A stretch of 64,000 nt of DNA from Monarcha castaneiventris obscurior (lineage: Eukaryota > Chordata > Aves > Passeriformes > Monarchidae), in contig JAMPIT010000059.1 in assembly GCA_026261815.1 (NCBI GenBank), positions 21,934,001-21,998,000 of the forward strand, written 5' to 3'. Shown here one piece after another: positions 10,516-19,867 of the stretch (position 1 is its first letter; each line of letters begins with the position of its first letter). The notes below the pieces were generated by a model, which did no database searches, had not been told where the DNA came from, and was given only the letters and a program-made list of their open reading frames with translations. Made by a program: the position numbers and the translations under genes.

Positions 10516-12509
10516 CACTCCCTTGGGATGCCGGCTTCCTATGAGCCCGGCCTGGGCCACGCCTGGCTTGGAAGCTCCCGGCTGCCGCCTGCGTCCCGTC
10601 TTATCTCTTGTTTCATTTTATTTCTGTTTATTTATCTATAGGTTTTGCCCGAATTTTTGTTGTCCATGTAGTGAACACCTGCCTCGTGCCGGGATTAGGG
10701 ACACGGACGCAGTTTAAATCCAAGCGAAGGCAGCTACAAATCAGCCGTAAAAAAGAGCCTCAGGGGAGATCGCCATTGGTCTGGAAGGGCTTGGCTGTGC
10801 TGCGGGCTTGGGAGTGCCTGGGGTTTCCTTTTCCTGAGCCCCACACAAGGTAGGCCCTGGGGCTTCGATCCTGTGGCTTAAAACGGGAGGGGGAAATGCA
10901 GGCGGGTTGCGGGAAGGTGTTGTGTAACTACTCGGGATTTCTCTGCTTTATGCAGTTCGAGTTGTAAACGCGTCTCCGCCTAGTAGCAGTCAGAGGTGAA
11001 GGTTTATGGTTTTAGATTCTCCTGGTTCCACACCTCTTCGGAGCTGCTTTCTTTCGGGTGGGGCGGAGCGGGAGGAGGTTGGGTGTTTTTACATACCCCC
11101 ATGGCAATGGAGCGTGTAGCCTCTGTCTGCCCGTCATGGGCCAGAACAGAGTGTTCTGCCTCAGCTTCCTGCAAGGAGCTTGCCACTGGCAGCCAGCGTG
11201 GCTCTGCCTCAGTGCTTTATGGCAGCAGGGTTGGCGCTTGGGCGGGGAGAGGGGCAGGGAGCGCCACAGGGAATACTCGGGATCCCTCACTGGGCAGAGA
11301 ATGTGTTTTTCTGTCAATCACAAAATGCATCTGTTACACTGAAGGGATGCTTATAGTGCTTCAGATAAAATAACATGGCCTTTGTTTTCTGCATCCCCCC
11401 GTCTGTATCTGTAGCACTGCAGATAGCAGAAGCAGTAATGAGCCCAGTGGTTCCAGGGAACGAGCGTTTCATAACCTGTGTTTTGACTCTATATGTCTAT
11501 GACTTCTGCCACTGCTTCTCCCTTTTAGTACCTTCTGGGAGGGGATGCTTTCAGATCCCCTCATCCTGATGTATTATTTCTTTTTTCTCCAGATTAAGCC
11601 ATAGTTTTTCTACATCAGTTAAAAGATGAAGGTGTTTTCTGTGATCTCCAGATCATGGTTTTTTTTGCTCTTTGCTTTTGGAGCATTCAAGAGATTCCAT
11701 CAACTTTGTTTAAAAAAAAAAGAAAAAAAGCTAAGTTTCATGAAGCACTGAGAAGGAAGGAAATGTATGGGTTTGGAAGGGACAGCATCAGTGACAGGTC
11801 ACTGCTCTGCAGCTGTCCTCTCGCAGCCCCAGTGGCTCAGCTGGGTGGTGGGAAGGGGAGGGAGACCAGGGTTAGCAGTGACTTCAGGTGCTAGATCTAG
11901 GCATGACTGACTGCATCTCTGGATGAACAGCTCTGCAGGGTAAAGTGTTGTCAACACTACATGCACTGCTCCAAAATAGCTAAGAAGGCTTTATTTTTAA
12001 ATGCAGTGACTTTCTTTTCCATTTAATAAGGCTGTGGAAAATAGAAAATAGGCCTGTAAGCAGGTTTTCCCTTTTTACCCTTATTTCAGCAATCACTGGT
12101 CTCCTCAAAGGCAGAACATGAGCTTGTTAAGAACCTTTGTTAAGAACCTTTAGTCACTGATCTTCAGTGAAAAGTGTAGAGCTTTTGAAATACTGTTGCT
12201 GTGGCTGAGAGCCCTCTCCTGCATCCCAATCCCAACAGGCCCAGTGGGTTCTGCATCCAGAGCTGGGATGCTCAAATGCTGCTGTGGTACAAGTAACCTC
12301 AAAGTCTTTTATTTATAGGTTTCTTCTCTTGCTCCTACCTATGCATACCACACTCATTGCTGCTGCTGGTGTTTAATGCATTTAATTCTGTGCAAGAACT
12401 GTGTGTCTAATGCTGCCTTACATGAAGGTTGTCAGGATGTTGTGTTGGGGCTTTTTTGAGTCTGTTACTTAATTCTTAACATGCTTTTGTTTTTTCCCAC
12501 TTTCTAGCA

Positions 12510-13110
12510 ATGGCCACCTACACTTGCATCACTTGCCGTGTGGCTTTCAAAGATGGTGACATTCAGCGTGCCCATTACAAAAGCGACTGGCACAGGTACA
12601 ACCTGAAGCGTAAAGTTGCTGACATGCCTCCTGTCACTGCTGAGAATTTCCAGGAGAGAGTCCTGGCACAGAGAGCAGTAGCAGAGGAGCAGAACAAAAT
12701 CACTGCCACTTACTGCACAGTGTGCAGCAAGAGGTTCTCCACCTTCAATGCCTACGAGAATCACCTGAAGTCCAAGAAGCACCTGGAGCTGGAGAAGAAA
12801 GCTGTTCAAGCTGTCAGCAAGAAGGTGAAAATATTAAATGAGAAGAACCTGGAAAAGGGGCTGGCCCCAGAGAGCGTAAATAAAGATGAAATGAACACAG
12901 CTATTCAGCAAGCCATCAGAGCCCAGCCGTCTTCGTCTCCAAAGAAGACTCCTCTACCTCCCAGTGACGCGAGCAGCTCTCCGCTTTCCAGGGAAAGCTT
13001 GTCCCAGAGCAGGGAACGGCCAGAAATACCTCCACGACTGCAGTGGTTTGAACAGCAAGCAAGGAAGCTGGCCAAGCAGCAAGCAGAGGAGGAAGAGGAT
13101 AATGAAGAAG
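12510..13110 (+). CDS. ZNF622: ZNF622 coding exon 1 (fingers 1 and 2)
   Basis: Begins two bases after a TTTCTAG acceptor (exon start 12508) and ends at GAAG/GTAAGA in phase 1. It encodes residues 1-200: the two N-terminal fingers, a Lys-rich linker, a Ser/Pro-rich segment and the start of the acidic run. The frame continues into the intron to 13151, but that extension is not part of the conserved protein. Confidence 0.97.
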
Positions 13111-16100
13111 GTAAGACAATAAACACACTGACAGAAGATGGCTTAGGGTAAGCTATGGTTTGAGCAAAAGCTTCCTCCTACTTCTGTAGCAGTGCAGCAT
13201 TTTCCATCACAAAAGGTCTTGCTGTTGATTACATTTTCAGTTTAACAAAGGAATTAAGGGTGGCCTATGTTTGCAGTCAAGGACTCTGTTTTAGGTCTGA
13301 ACTGCGAGCTGTTCAGCTTACAGACAGGCACTAATGCATGTAAAGGTTGAGTATAAATAGTCACTAATTTGAGCACTATTTCCCACATAAAATTTCAAAA
13401 GAAGTTTCCTTTAAAGAAGGCTAATTTAACAGGTTGCCCTAAAACTACTTCTGAAAAATAAATGAACAGAAATCCAGTTGTGATCATTTGCCATTGTCCC
13501 AACTCATTTCATGATCTGTTGAAGGGAGGTGGGACTGTGGTTGTTTTTGTTTCCCTCTGCCCACCAAGCCCAGGGGAGAAAGTTTGCTCTTTAGCCTGGC
13601 TTTGTGGCATCACTTCTTAGCGTGTTGATGTCTGTGTTGAAATCTGTTTAAGAGTTGCCACCCCAGTGGCCTCTTCCTGTGAATCCAGCTCTGTGTTGGA
13701 GGTCAGCCTGGAAAGCAGACAGCTGAAAAGATCAGAGGTTCAGAATTTCCAGAAAAAGGTTATTTTTAACCTGGGTGCTTTCAGTGCTGTAGTTGACAGT
13801 GCAGCTCCAAACACATCTATTGGAGCAGTTGAATGGGGTGACTGAGCTGTAGCAAAGGGACAGGTATGAATGAGGTGGAACCTCATTCCAGCTTCTGAAA
13901 CCCCTGTGTCACGTTACTGCATCTGTTGCAGCAGTTTTGTGCTCTTGAAATTTCAGTTGCAGTTCAGAGAACCTGTTCTACAGGGGAAGAAACATTTACC
14001 TCTGAACATACATCTTAACACCTGAAGAAGAAGCCAACTTGCACCTGTCTTGTCATAATGTGTTAGTCATAAATTGTAATGCAAAAATCTCAGTAGGTTT
14101 CTGGATGTTAATTTTCCTTTTAAGTGTGTGAACAGAAGTGTGTTTTCCCTCACTGCTGGAAATGAGTATTCTCCTGATGTTGCCCGAGTTGTCTTGTTTT
14201 CAGTGAGCCATGCTTGTGTTCTTGTGCTGTGGTGAATTAAATGTAAGGCCTGGAAACAGCAGTAAAGTGTTAATAGTTCAGAAAATGGAGGGGGGAAGGT
14301 ATCAGATCTGCCAATGTTTTTTGTGAGTAGCCTTGTGCTTAGCTGTGCATCTTAAAAAGAAATGTTTTTTACTGGCAATGGTAAATTCTTGCACCTGGAA
14401 GTGACTGTGTGGCACTTAGCTGTAAGAACAGAAAACGCAGTATTTTTTATGATGGCTTTCTCTAACTTAATTGGGACTTAATTTGCTTGGGAAAAGTGAT
14501 CATATAAAATAAATAATTTTTTTTAAACTTCTTTAAAAGACTGGGAAGATATGGATTCTGATGAAGACGTTGGCTCTGATGAAGAGATGGAAAGTATGGA
14601 AGAAGAAGAAGAGGAGGAGGAACAACAGGCAGAGGCTGAAAGCACTCCTGCTGTTGGAGCCATACCAGTCACAGACTGCTTGTTCTGTCCCCATCACTCA
14701 AGATCTCTCACAAAAAATGTGGCACATATGACAAAAATCCACAGCTTCTTTATTCCAGACATAGAGTACCTTGTGGATCTCAGAGGATTAATCAAGTATC
14801 TTGGTATGACTAAATGTTCTCTGATTTTTCTATCAGGATAATTGTATTCTGACAGTGCTTATTTTCATTTGGATATGACATCAGATATTTTGGTGTGGGT
14901 TACTTTTTTTTTTTTGTCTGTATAAATATACTGTAAAAATATACTTTATATTTTTTTGTCTGATCAAAATACTGTCAGTATTTTGATCAAGAGCAGGACC
15001 ACAGGCTTTCCAGGGAGAGAGAATGAGAGAAAACTTGGCTGAGCAAACATGGTCATCATGTACCCTGTAGGTCTCACATAGTTTACTGATATTGAGAAAG
15101 TTGTTCAGATAATGTGAAATCTGGGACAAAATTCTGTTGCTAAAGCGTTCATATGAACTGCGTTGTCCCGCCAGTGAGTCACAAATATTTGTCTCTTTGG
15201 TTTACAGTGCTTTTGGGAGAGCTAAAAGCTAGGAAAAAAAATGTATCTTCCTTCAAGTCTAAAAATAATGATGAAAAAAAAAATTTGGAGTATTGGATAG
15301 AAAAATGTATTGAAAATGCTAAATTTATTATTGGGAATACTGAATGACCCATACCTTGTCACAAGAACTCTTTAAATGCATGTCCCTGATGGGGCCATAT
15401 GGTCAAGGCGTAGGAACAGCAGGGCTGTCATGGAAATTAAGGGCTCGAGGCTCCTCTTCAGTCTCTCTGCCTGCAAGCTGGGAAGGCTTTGTCACAGAAA
15501 TGTTAATTACTGACCAAGGAGATTTTGTTCAGACCAATAGAAGTGCCAATGTTTTCTGCAGGGGAGAAAGTTGGCATTGGAAAAATCTGCATCTGGTGCA
15601 ATGAAAAGGGGAAATCCTTCTACTCTACGGAAGCAGTCCAGGCTCACATGAATGACAAAAGCCACTGCAAACTCTTCACAGATGGAGATGCTGCCCTGGA
15701 ATTTGCAGATTTCTATGATTTTAGGTGAGGACATTTCTCTTTGAGTGGGACACAGGTGGGGACAGACAAAAGGACAGTTAAATACTACATCAGAAACGAT
15801 TAATAATTCTTAAAATTTAGTGGTGTTTTGTGTTCCAGTACTTATTTTGCATTGCTAGTTCCCCACTTTTTTAGGTAAGCATAACAACATGATTGGTTGT
15901 CTTCTATTCTACCATTATTACCAGCCCTACATCAAAGTACATTTTGAGCTCTGTTCTGTATGTCTGCTGTTACTGAATTTAGGTTTCAGTGCAGCAGCAA
16001 AGGCCATAAAAGGGCATAGCTGTCTTTCCCATTACCTTTTAGGCAAATTGTGGACTTGACAACTGCTGCGGGTTTATTACATAAGTTTTGTTGGGTAGCT

Positions 16101-18230
16101 GGAGTTGAGCAGGACTGCTGTGAGTTAGAGGCCTCTTGCTGAACTTCCTACAGCTTATCCTAGGCTGTGTTCATTTTGGTTAGAAATACCTTGTATAATG
16201 GTGACAGGTGGAGCCTCTGGGAGCACTCGCTCAGTGGCTGTGCAGAGCTGGTGACCTGCACTGTGGTGGCTCCTCACTGTAAGTCACTGTTAAAAGTGCA
16301 GCAGCAGAGCTGTGCTGAGTTGCAGAACAGGGTGGAGGAACGGGGTTCCTTGTCTCCAGGCTCTCTTCAGGGCAGGGTGCTGCTGGGAGGAAGTGTCAGA
16401 CCAAGGCAGGTGAAACGTGGCAATGTTTGTACCTTGCTGTAGCTGTGCCTGGTGTGTCTGGATAGCTGTGGCTGCTCTCCGTGTACAAACCATGTACTGT
16501 GCTCTTCCACAGGAGCAGTTACCCTGATCATGAGGATGGCAAAGATGTGGAGGGTCCTGGAAAGCGCCCAGCAGAGAAAGAGTTGGATTATGATGATGAC
16601 ACCATGGAGCTGATCCTGCCTTCAGGTAGGCACAGGGTTTGTGTTACAATATACATTCTCTGCACTTCCATATCTGCCTTCAGTACCTGCAGCACAGGCC
16701 ATTGTTGTGTTTTCCTTTGGGAAGGGAGAAGGTAGTTTTGCATTTAAGTGTCTTTGGGGTTATGTCCTCACCTTCTATTACTGTCACTGCCAAGTGGTTT
16801 AGCTTCTTCAGCGTTGATGGATATGTGGACTGGGGCAGTGGGTTGCTTTGCCCATTTTACCTCTTCCTCGTCATGTGACTCTCATGGTATACTCCAAGAG
16901 TTTCCATATTTGTTTGAGTGCAACTTGGAGAGGCTCTAACTTAGGTTATCTGGTGTAGGGGTTTTGGAGAGAGCCAGCTCCTACCTAATTCTGTAAACTA
17001 ATTCAGTAAATTAATTTATTTAAATAGCCTTTTTCTAGTTTAGCATTTGGCACTCTCACTTGCTTTTTTTTGTTTGTTTGGTGGTTTTGTATGAGGGGAC
17101 TTCAGCCCTTTCATTGAAACAGCATTGCCTCTTCTCATTCCACTAATTAAAATTTTCTTTTCTGACAACTGCCTGTTTGTAACAGCACATTTTGTGCTTT
17201 TTCTTCAAGCAGCTCTTACAGTAATTACACTGAGCTCCTAATATTTTTAAGGTTCTGGACCCTTTAAAAGCATTTCTCAGCGTAGGGGTTTTCCATGGTG
17301 TTCAGGTGCCTGAGCACTCCATTTGAGCAGCTGTTCCCTGGTGGATAACAAGGTGTCCCTGCTGTGAACAGGTGCCAGAGTGGGTCACCGCTCCCTGATG
17401 AGGTACTACAGGCAGCGCTTCGGTGTGACCAGAGCCGTGGCTGTTGCGAGGAACAGGAAAGCCGTGGGCCGGGTGCTGCAGCAGTACCGAGCCTTGGGCT
17501 GGACGGGGCAGGCAGGTGAGTGGCAACAGCAGGGCTTTGCAGAGGAGGAGGCTCTGGGATGTCAGCACTCTACAATTCCAGAGGTCGACTTTGCTTTACA
17601 TGTGGGGTTTATGCAGTAATTTGTCTTCCACTTGGTTCATTTTAATTCCTGACATCCCGGCAGATGTAGGAAGTTTGTTTCAATAACGCAGTGCAGCTTC
17701 TGTGCAAGCTTTTCATTCCATTGTTTGTGATATTTGGTGACTTCCTGAGATTTCTTGGTTTCTGCCTGTCTAAGCCACTACTCTTGCTATATAATAATGT
17801 AACGTAAGTCATGCTTTGACAGAATACTGTTCTGGTTGAGGAACAATGGTGTGATCTAAATCCACTATAGAAATATAAGAATAATTGGAAGGCAAAACAA
17901 CCTTTTGCCTTAATCGCAGTCATGGGTATTTGTAGAGGGAACTGGCCTTTCCCCAGAGAAAAGTGGAAAGAGGAGTGCCAGTATGGCAAGGAAAGCCTAC
18001 AGGTACCTGCTGAAGTAGGTGGGCAGATGAGCTGGTTTGCATACAAGCTGTAAGTAAGGTGACAGACACTGATCCCTCTCTCTTCCTTCTCCCTCCCTGC
18101 AGGGGCCATCTCTGCTCAGCAGCGTGACATGCAGTACCTGCAGAGGATGAAGTCAAAGTGGATGCTCAAGACAGGAATGAGTAACAATGCTACAAAGCAG
18201 ATGCATTTCCGGATGCAAGTCAGATTCTGA
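12510..18230 (+). CDS. ZNF622: ZNF622 (Rei1/ZPR9 homologue), complete, six coding exons
   Basis: ZNF622 is the vertebrate relative of yeast Rei1, a cytoplasmic C2H2 zinc finger protein needed for late 60S ribosomal subunit maturation; it has also been described as a partner of MELK and MYBL2. Coding exons are 12510-13110, 14540-14803, 15562-15724, 16513-16625, 17372-17515 and 18103-18230. All borders are AG/GT, the phases fit, and the 1413 nt give 470 aa. Fingers seen: C6/C9/H22/H28, C69/C72/H85/H91, C247/C250/H263/H268 and C298/C301/H317/H323. A long Asp/Glu-rich run lies at about residues 194-233. The end reads QMHFRMQVRF. The length fits the human protein (477 aa from memory). The ATG at 12510 lies two bases after a splice acceptor, so the 5' UTR is mostly in an upstream exon in the CpG island. 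Confidence 0.98.
13111..14539 (+). other. ZNF622 intron, 1.43 kb
   Basis: GTAAGA donor to TTTAAAAG acceptor. No repeat or other gene recognised. Confidence 0.9.
14540..14803 (+). CDS. ZNF622: ZNF622 coding exon 2 (acidic run, finger 3)
   Basis: Follows TTTAAAAG and ends at CTTG/GTATGA in phase 1. It encodes the Glu-rich run and the CLFC...H...H finger followed by SFFIPDIEYL, a strongly conserved ZNF622 segment. Confidence 0.97.
14804..15561 (+). other. ZNF622 intron, 0.76 kb
   Basis: Contains AT-rich sequence and a 29-bp near-perfect palindrome (listed separately). The 15153-15347 and 15344-15604 frames have no similarity I recognise. Confidence 0.9.
14961..14989. repeat. 29-bp palindrome (14-bp arms, 1-nt centre)
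   Basis: TGATCAAAATACTG, a single T, then its exact reverse complement CAGTATTTTGATCA. It lies in an AT-rich part of a ZNF622 intron. Confidence 0.97.
15562..15724 (+). CDS. ZNF622: ZNF622 coding exon 3 (finger 4)
   Basis: Starts after TTCTGCAG and ends TTTTAG/GTGAGG in phase 2. It encodes CIWCNEKGKSFYSTEAVQAH, then DGDAALEFADFYDF, near-invariant in ZNF622 proteins. Confidence 0.98.
15725..16512 (+). other. ZNF622 intron, 0.79 kb
   Basis: GTGAGG donor to TTCCACAG acceptor. Nothing else recognised. Confidence 0.9.
16513..16625 (+). CDS. ZNF622: ZNF622 coding exon 4
   Basis: 113 nt, from CCACAG to TTCAG/GTAGGC. It encodes SSYPDHEDG and then DYDDDTMELILPS, a conserved acidic segment. Confidence 0.96.
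16626..17371 (+). other. ZNF622 intron, 0.75 kb
   Basis: GTAGGC donor to GTGAACAG acceptor. No repeat recognised. Confidence 0.9.
17372..17515 (+). CDS. ZNF622: ZNF622 coding exon 5
   Basis: 144 nt, from GAACAG to GGCAG/GTGAGT. It encodes the basic conserved segment with GHRSLMRYYRQRFG and RKAVGRVLQQYRALGWTG. Confidence 0.98.
17516..18102 (+). other. ZNF622 last intron, 0.59 kb
   Basis: GTGAGT donor, a long pyrimidine tract at 18075-18099, then CTGCAG. No other feature seen. The 155-aa minus-strand frame over it crosses coding exon sequence and is taken as chance. Confidence 0.9.
18103..18230 (+). CDS. ZNF622: ZNF622 last coding exon
   Basis: Starts after a pyrimidine tract and CTGCAG. It encodes the conserved C terminus (RDMQYLQRMKSKWMLKTGM, then QMHFRMQVRF) and ends in TGA at 18228-18230. 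Confidence 0.98.
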
Positions 18231-18440
18231 GTTCCCAAGGGAGCTGCCTACAACTGGTTATGGGAAGAGGGATTTAATGATTTCTGGGTTGCAGATTCTC
18301 TTATTAAAATGGACTTGGTACCTATCGAATGCTGATGTGTTTGCTGGTGTGCCTTCCTCTGTAAAAAGAAGAACAGGAGGGAACTTGTCTCTTCTGAAAT
18401 AATGGTGGTCCTAACTTAATAAAATATCTTCAGTGGAAAG
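18231..18440 (+). terminator. ZNF622: ZNF622 3' UTR and poly(A) signal
   Basis: AATAAA at 18418-18423 lies 188 nt after the stop and is followed by a GT-rich downstream element (gtggaaagtgtgtctgag). The short UTR makes this a confident gene end. Confidence 0.85.
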
Positions 18441-19445
18441 TGTGTCTGAGTAGTCATGGCTATGAGTGAAGGTGCATGCAGAGTCGTGCAGCCCATTTCT
18501 GAGGGGCAGTTGACATCTACAAACTGGTTGAGGCTAAGAGAAGACCCTAGATCTAAATGCTTCAGATGGAGTGTATTGAATGTTTTCAGTTGTGGTGCCA
18601 GACATGTTAGCTGGGTGTTTTGGAGTTCTAGCTAGCACTAGTGAGGTGAAAATTTGAGAGCAGAGATTCATGGAAGGTTAAGTATTAATTGTTTGTAAAA
18701 ATGCTCTGATGGAAAACATAACTCCAGGATTAATACTGTCTTCAGAAGCTGACTGTACTTGCCTAATGCTCCAGCTCAGGGCTGGATTAATAATTGGCAA
18801 TGTAGTTGTTTTACATTGAATTTAATAAATTCTCATTTTCTAAAAACTGCTCAAAATTATCATAACATTTAGATGAGTGTCAGTCAAAATTTTGGTTTGA
18901 CTTTGACCCCTGCTTAAAACTCTGAAGATGACAGCTTTTGTTGTTCCCACTGAGTACTGGTGTTTCGTTATCATCGTGCAGTGGCCCAAGACAGGTGTTG
19001 GCTAGAACAGGCAGGCTCTCCCACTGAAACAGGGGATTTGTTGCAGGCTGGTGCAGAGAAAACCTGTGAGCTGTGACAGCAGCGTTGTGTTGGTCCTGCT
19101 GGTGTAGATGTTCAAGGTTTCCATGACTTTACCAGTTCTGACCTTCCTGTAAGGAAGTGGGCACTTCCACACAGAGCCCTGGGCTGGTTCGTGATGCCCC
19201 GAGTTGTTGTGTGCTGGACACTGAGCATGGAACATGGCTGTTTCCTTGCCTGACTGTTCAATGGGAAGGCAGCTGGCTACAGCCAGGTTTCCCTTCTGCA
19301 TTTAGGGTTACTCTGGATTCCCTAGTGGCTTTCACTGGCATGACTTTGATACAAGTTTTCTTTCTTGTGAATGGTGTGTGTGTGATATCACTGAGGATAG
19401 TAGGGAGAGACTTTGTCTCTTTGTCTGTTAACACTGTATTTTGAC
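18441..19445. other. Intergenic, no gene seen
   Basis: Unique-looking AT-rich sequence between ZNF622 and an LTR-like block. No coding, RNA gene or repeat recognised. Confidence 0.6.
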
Positions 19446-19867
19446 TGTGATACCTTGAGGTGGCCACCTAGAAACAAAGACTAGACAAGAATAAGAGAAT
19501 AAAAGCAGGTATTTATTTGAAGGGCCTTCAAAGGTACACCCTGGGCAGTCAAAAGGCTACACCCAAGATGGACCCTGGGTCATGGGTTCTTCACATTTTT
19601 ATAAGTTAGGTCCATTTGCAGATCAGGGTTAATTCTCCAATTATAACTTTGGTTAATGATGTAATTAGCCCAAGTTTGCCTCCCCTTCTCTAGGCTTTAG
19701 TTTACACATTTTGGGGCCTGGTGTCTTTGAAGAGCAAACCTGAAGAGGCTTTGTTATGTCTAACCAGCATGAGAGAACAGCAGCTAACAGGCCACACGAA
19801 ACTTCAGAGTTACACACAAGGCAGTACAGGATTTGAAAAAATATAAAAGTTAAAACCTCGGGCATCA
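19446..19867 (-). mobile_element. Solo-LTR-like block of an avian endogenous retrovirus
   Basis: Read on the - strand it begins TGATGCCCGAGGTTTTAAC and ends in CA, the TG...CA form of an LTR. It has AATAAA (plus-strand tttatt at about 19511-19516) near its 3' end. The start resembles an LTR type I recall from passerine genomes. There is no primer-binding site or gag/pol nearby. Target duplications are not clear, so the borders are approximate. Confidence 0.65.

Larger units (their letters stand above)
10140..10560 (+). promoter_or_regulatory. ZNF622: ZNF622 CpG-island promoter
   Basis: Abrupt shift to very GC- and CpG-rich sequence beginning right after the CR1 fragment. It contains tandem GC boxes (ccccgccccgccccgg at about 10319-10331), a CTCF-like motif at 10253-10268 and no TATA box. 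A consensus donor CAG/GTGCGT at 10354/10355 suggests a non-coding first exon ending at 10354, spliced to the ATG-bearing exon at 12508. The transcription start is not resolvable from sequence. Confidence 0.8.
10355..12507 (+). other. ZNF622 putative intron 1 (5' UTR intron)
   Basis: It runs from the GTGCGT donor to the TTTCTAG acceptor two bases before the start codon. The first 170 bp are GC-rich tandem arrays. The rest shows no recognised repeat. Another possible donor is AAG/GTAGGC at 10851. First-exon boundaries are inferred. Confidence 0.55.

Noticed and set aside
10041..10717. Several 80-137 aa frames on both strands around the ZNF622 promoter
   Set aside because: They are explained by the CpG island and the pentamer arrays; the repetitive Gly/Pro/Ala/Arg residues reflect the DNA repeats.
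13111..13151. ZNF622 frame extension KTINTLTEDGLG
   Set aside because: It follows a GAAG/GTAAGA donor, and the next exon restores the conserved DWED sequence, so the extension is intronic.
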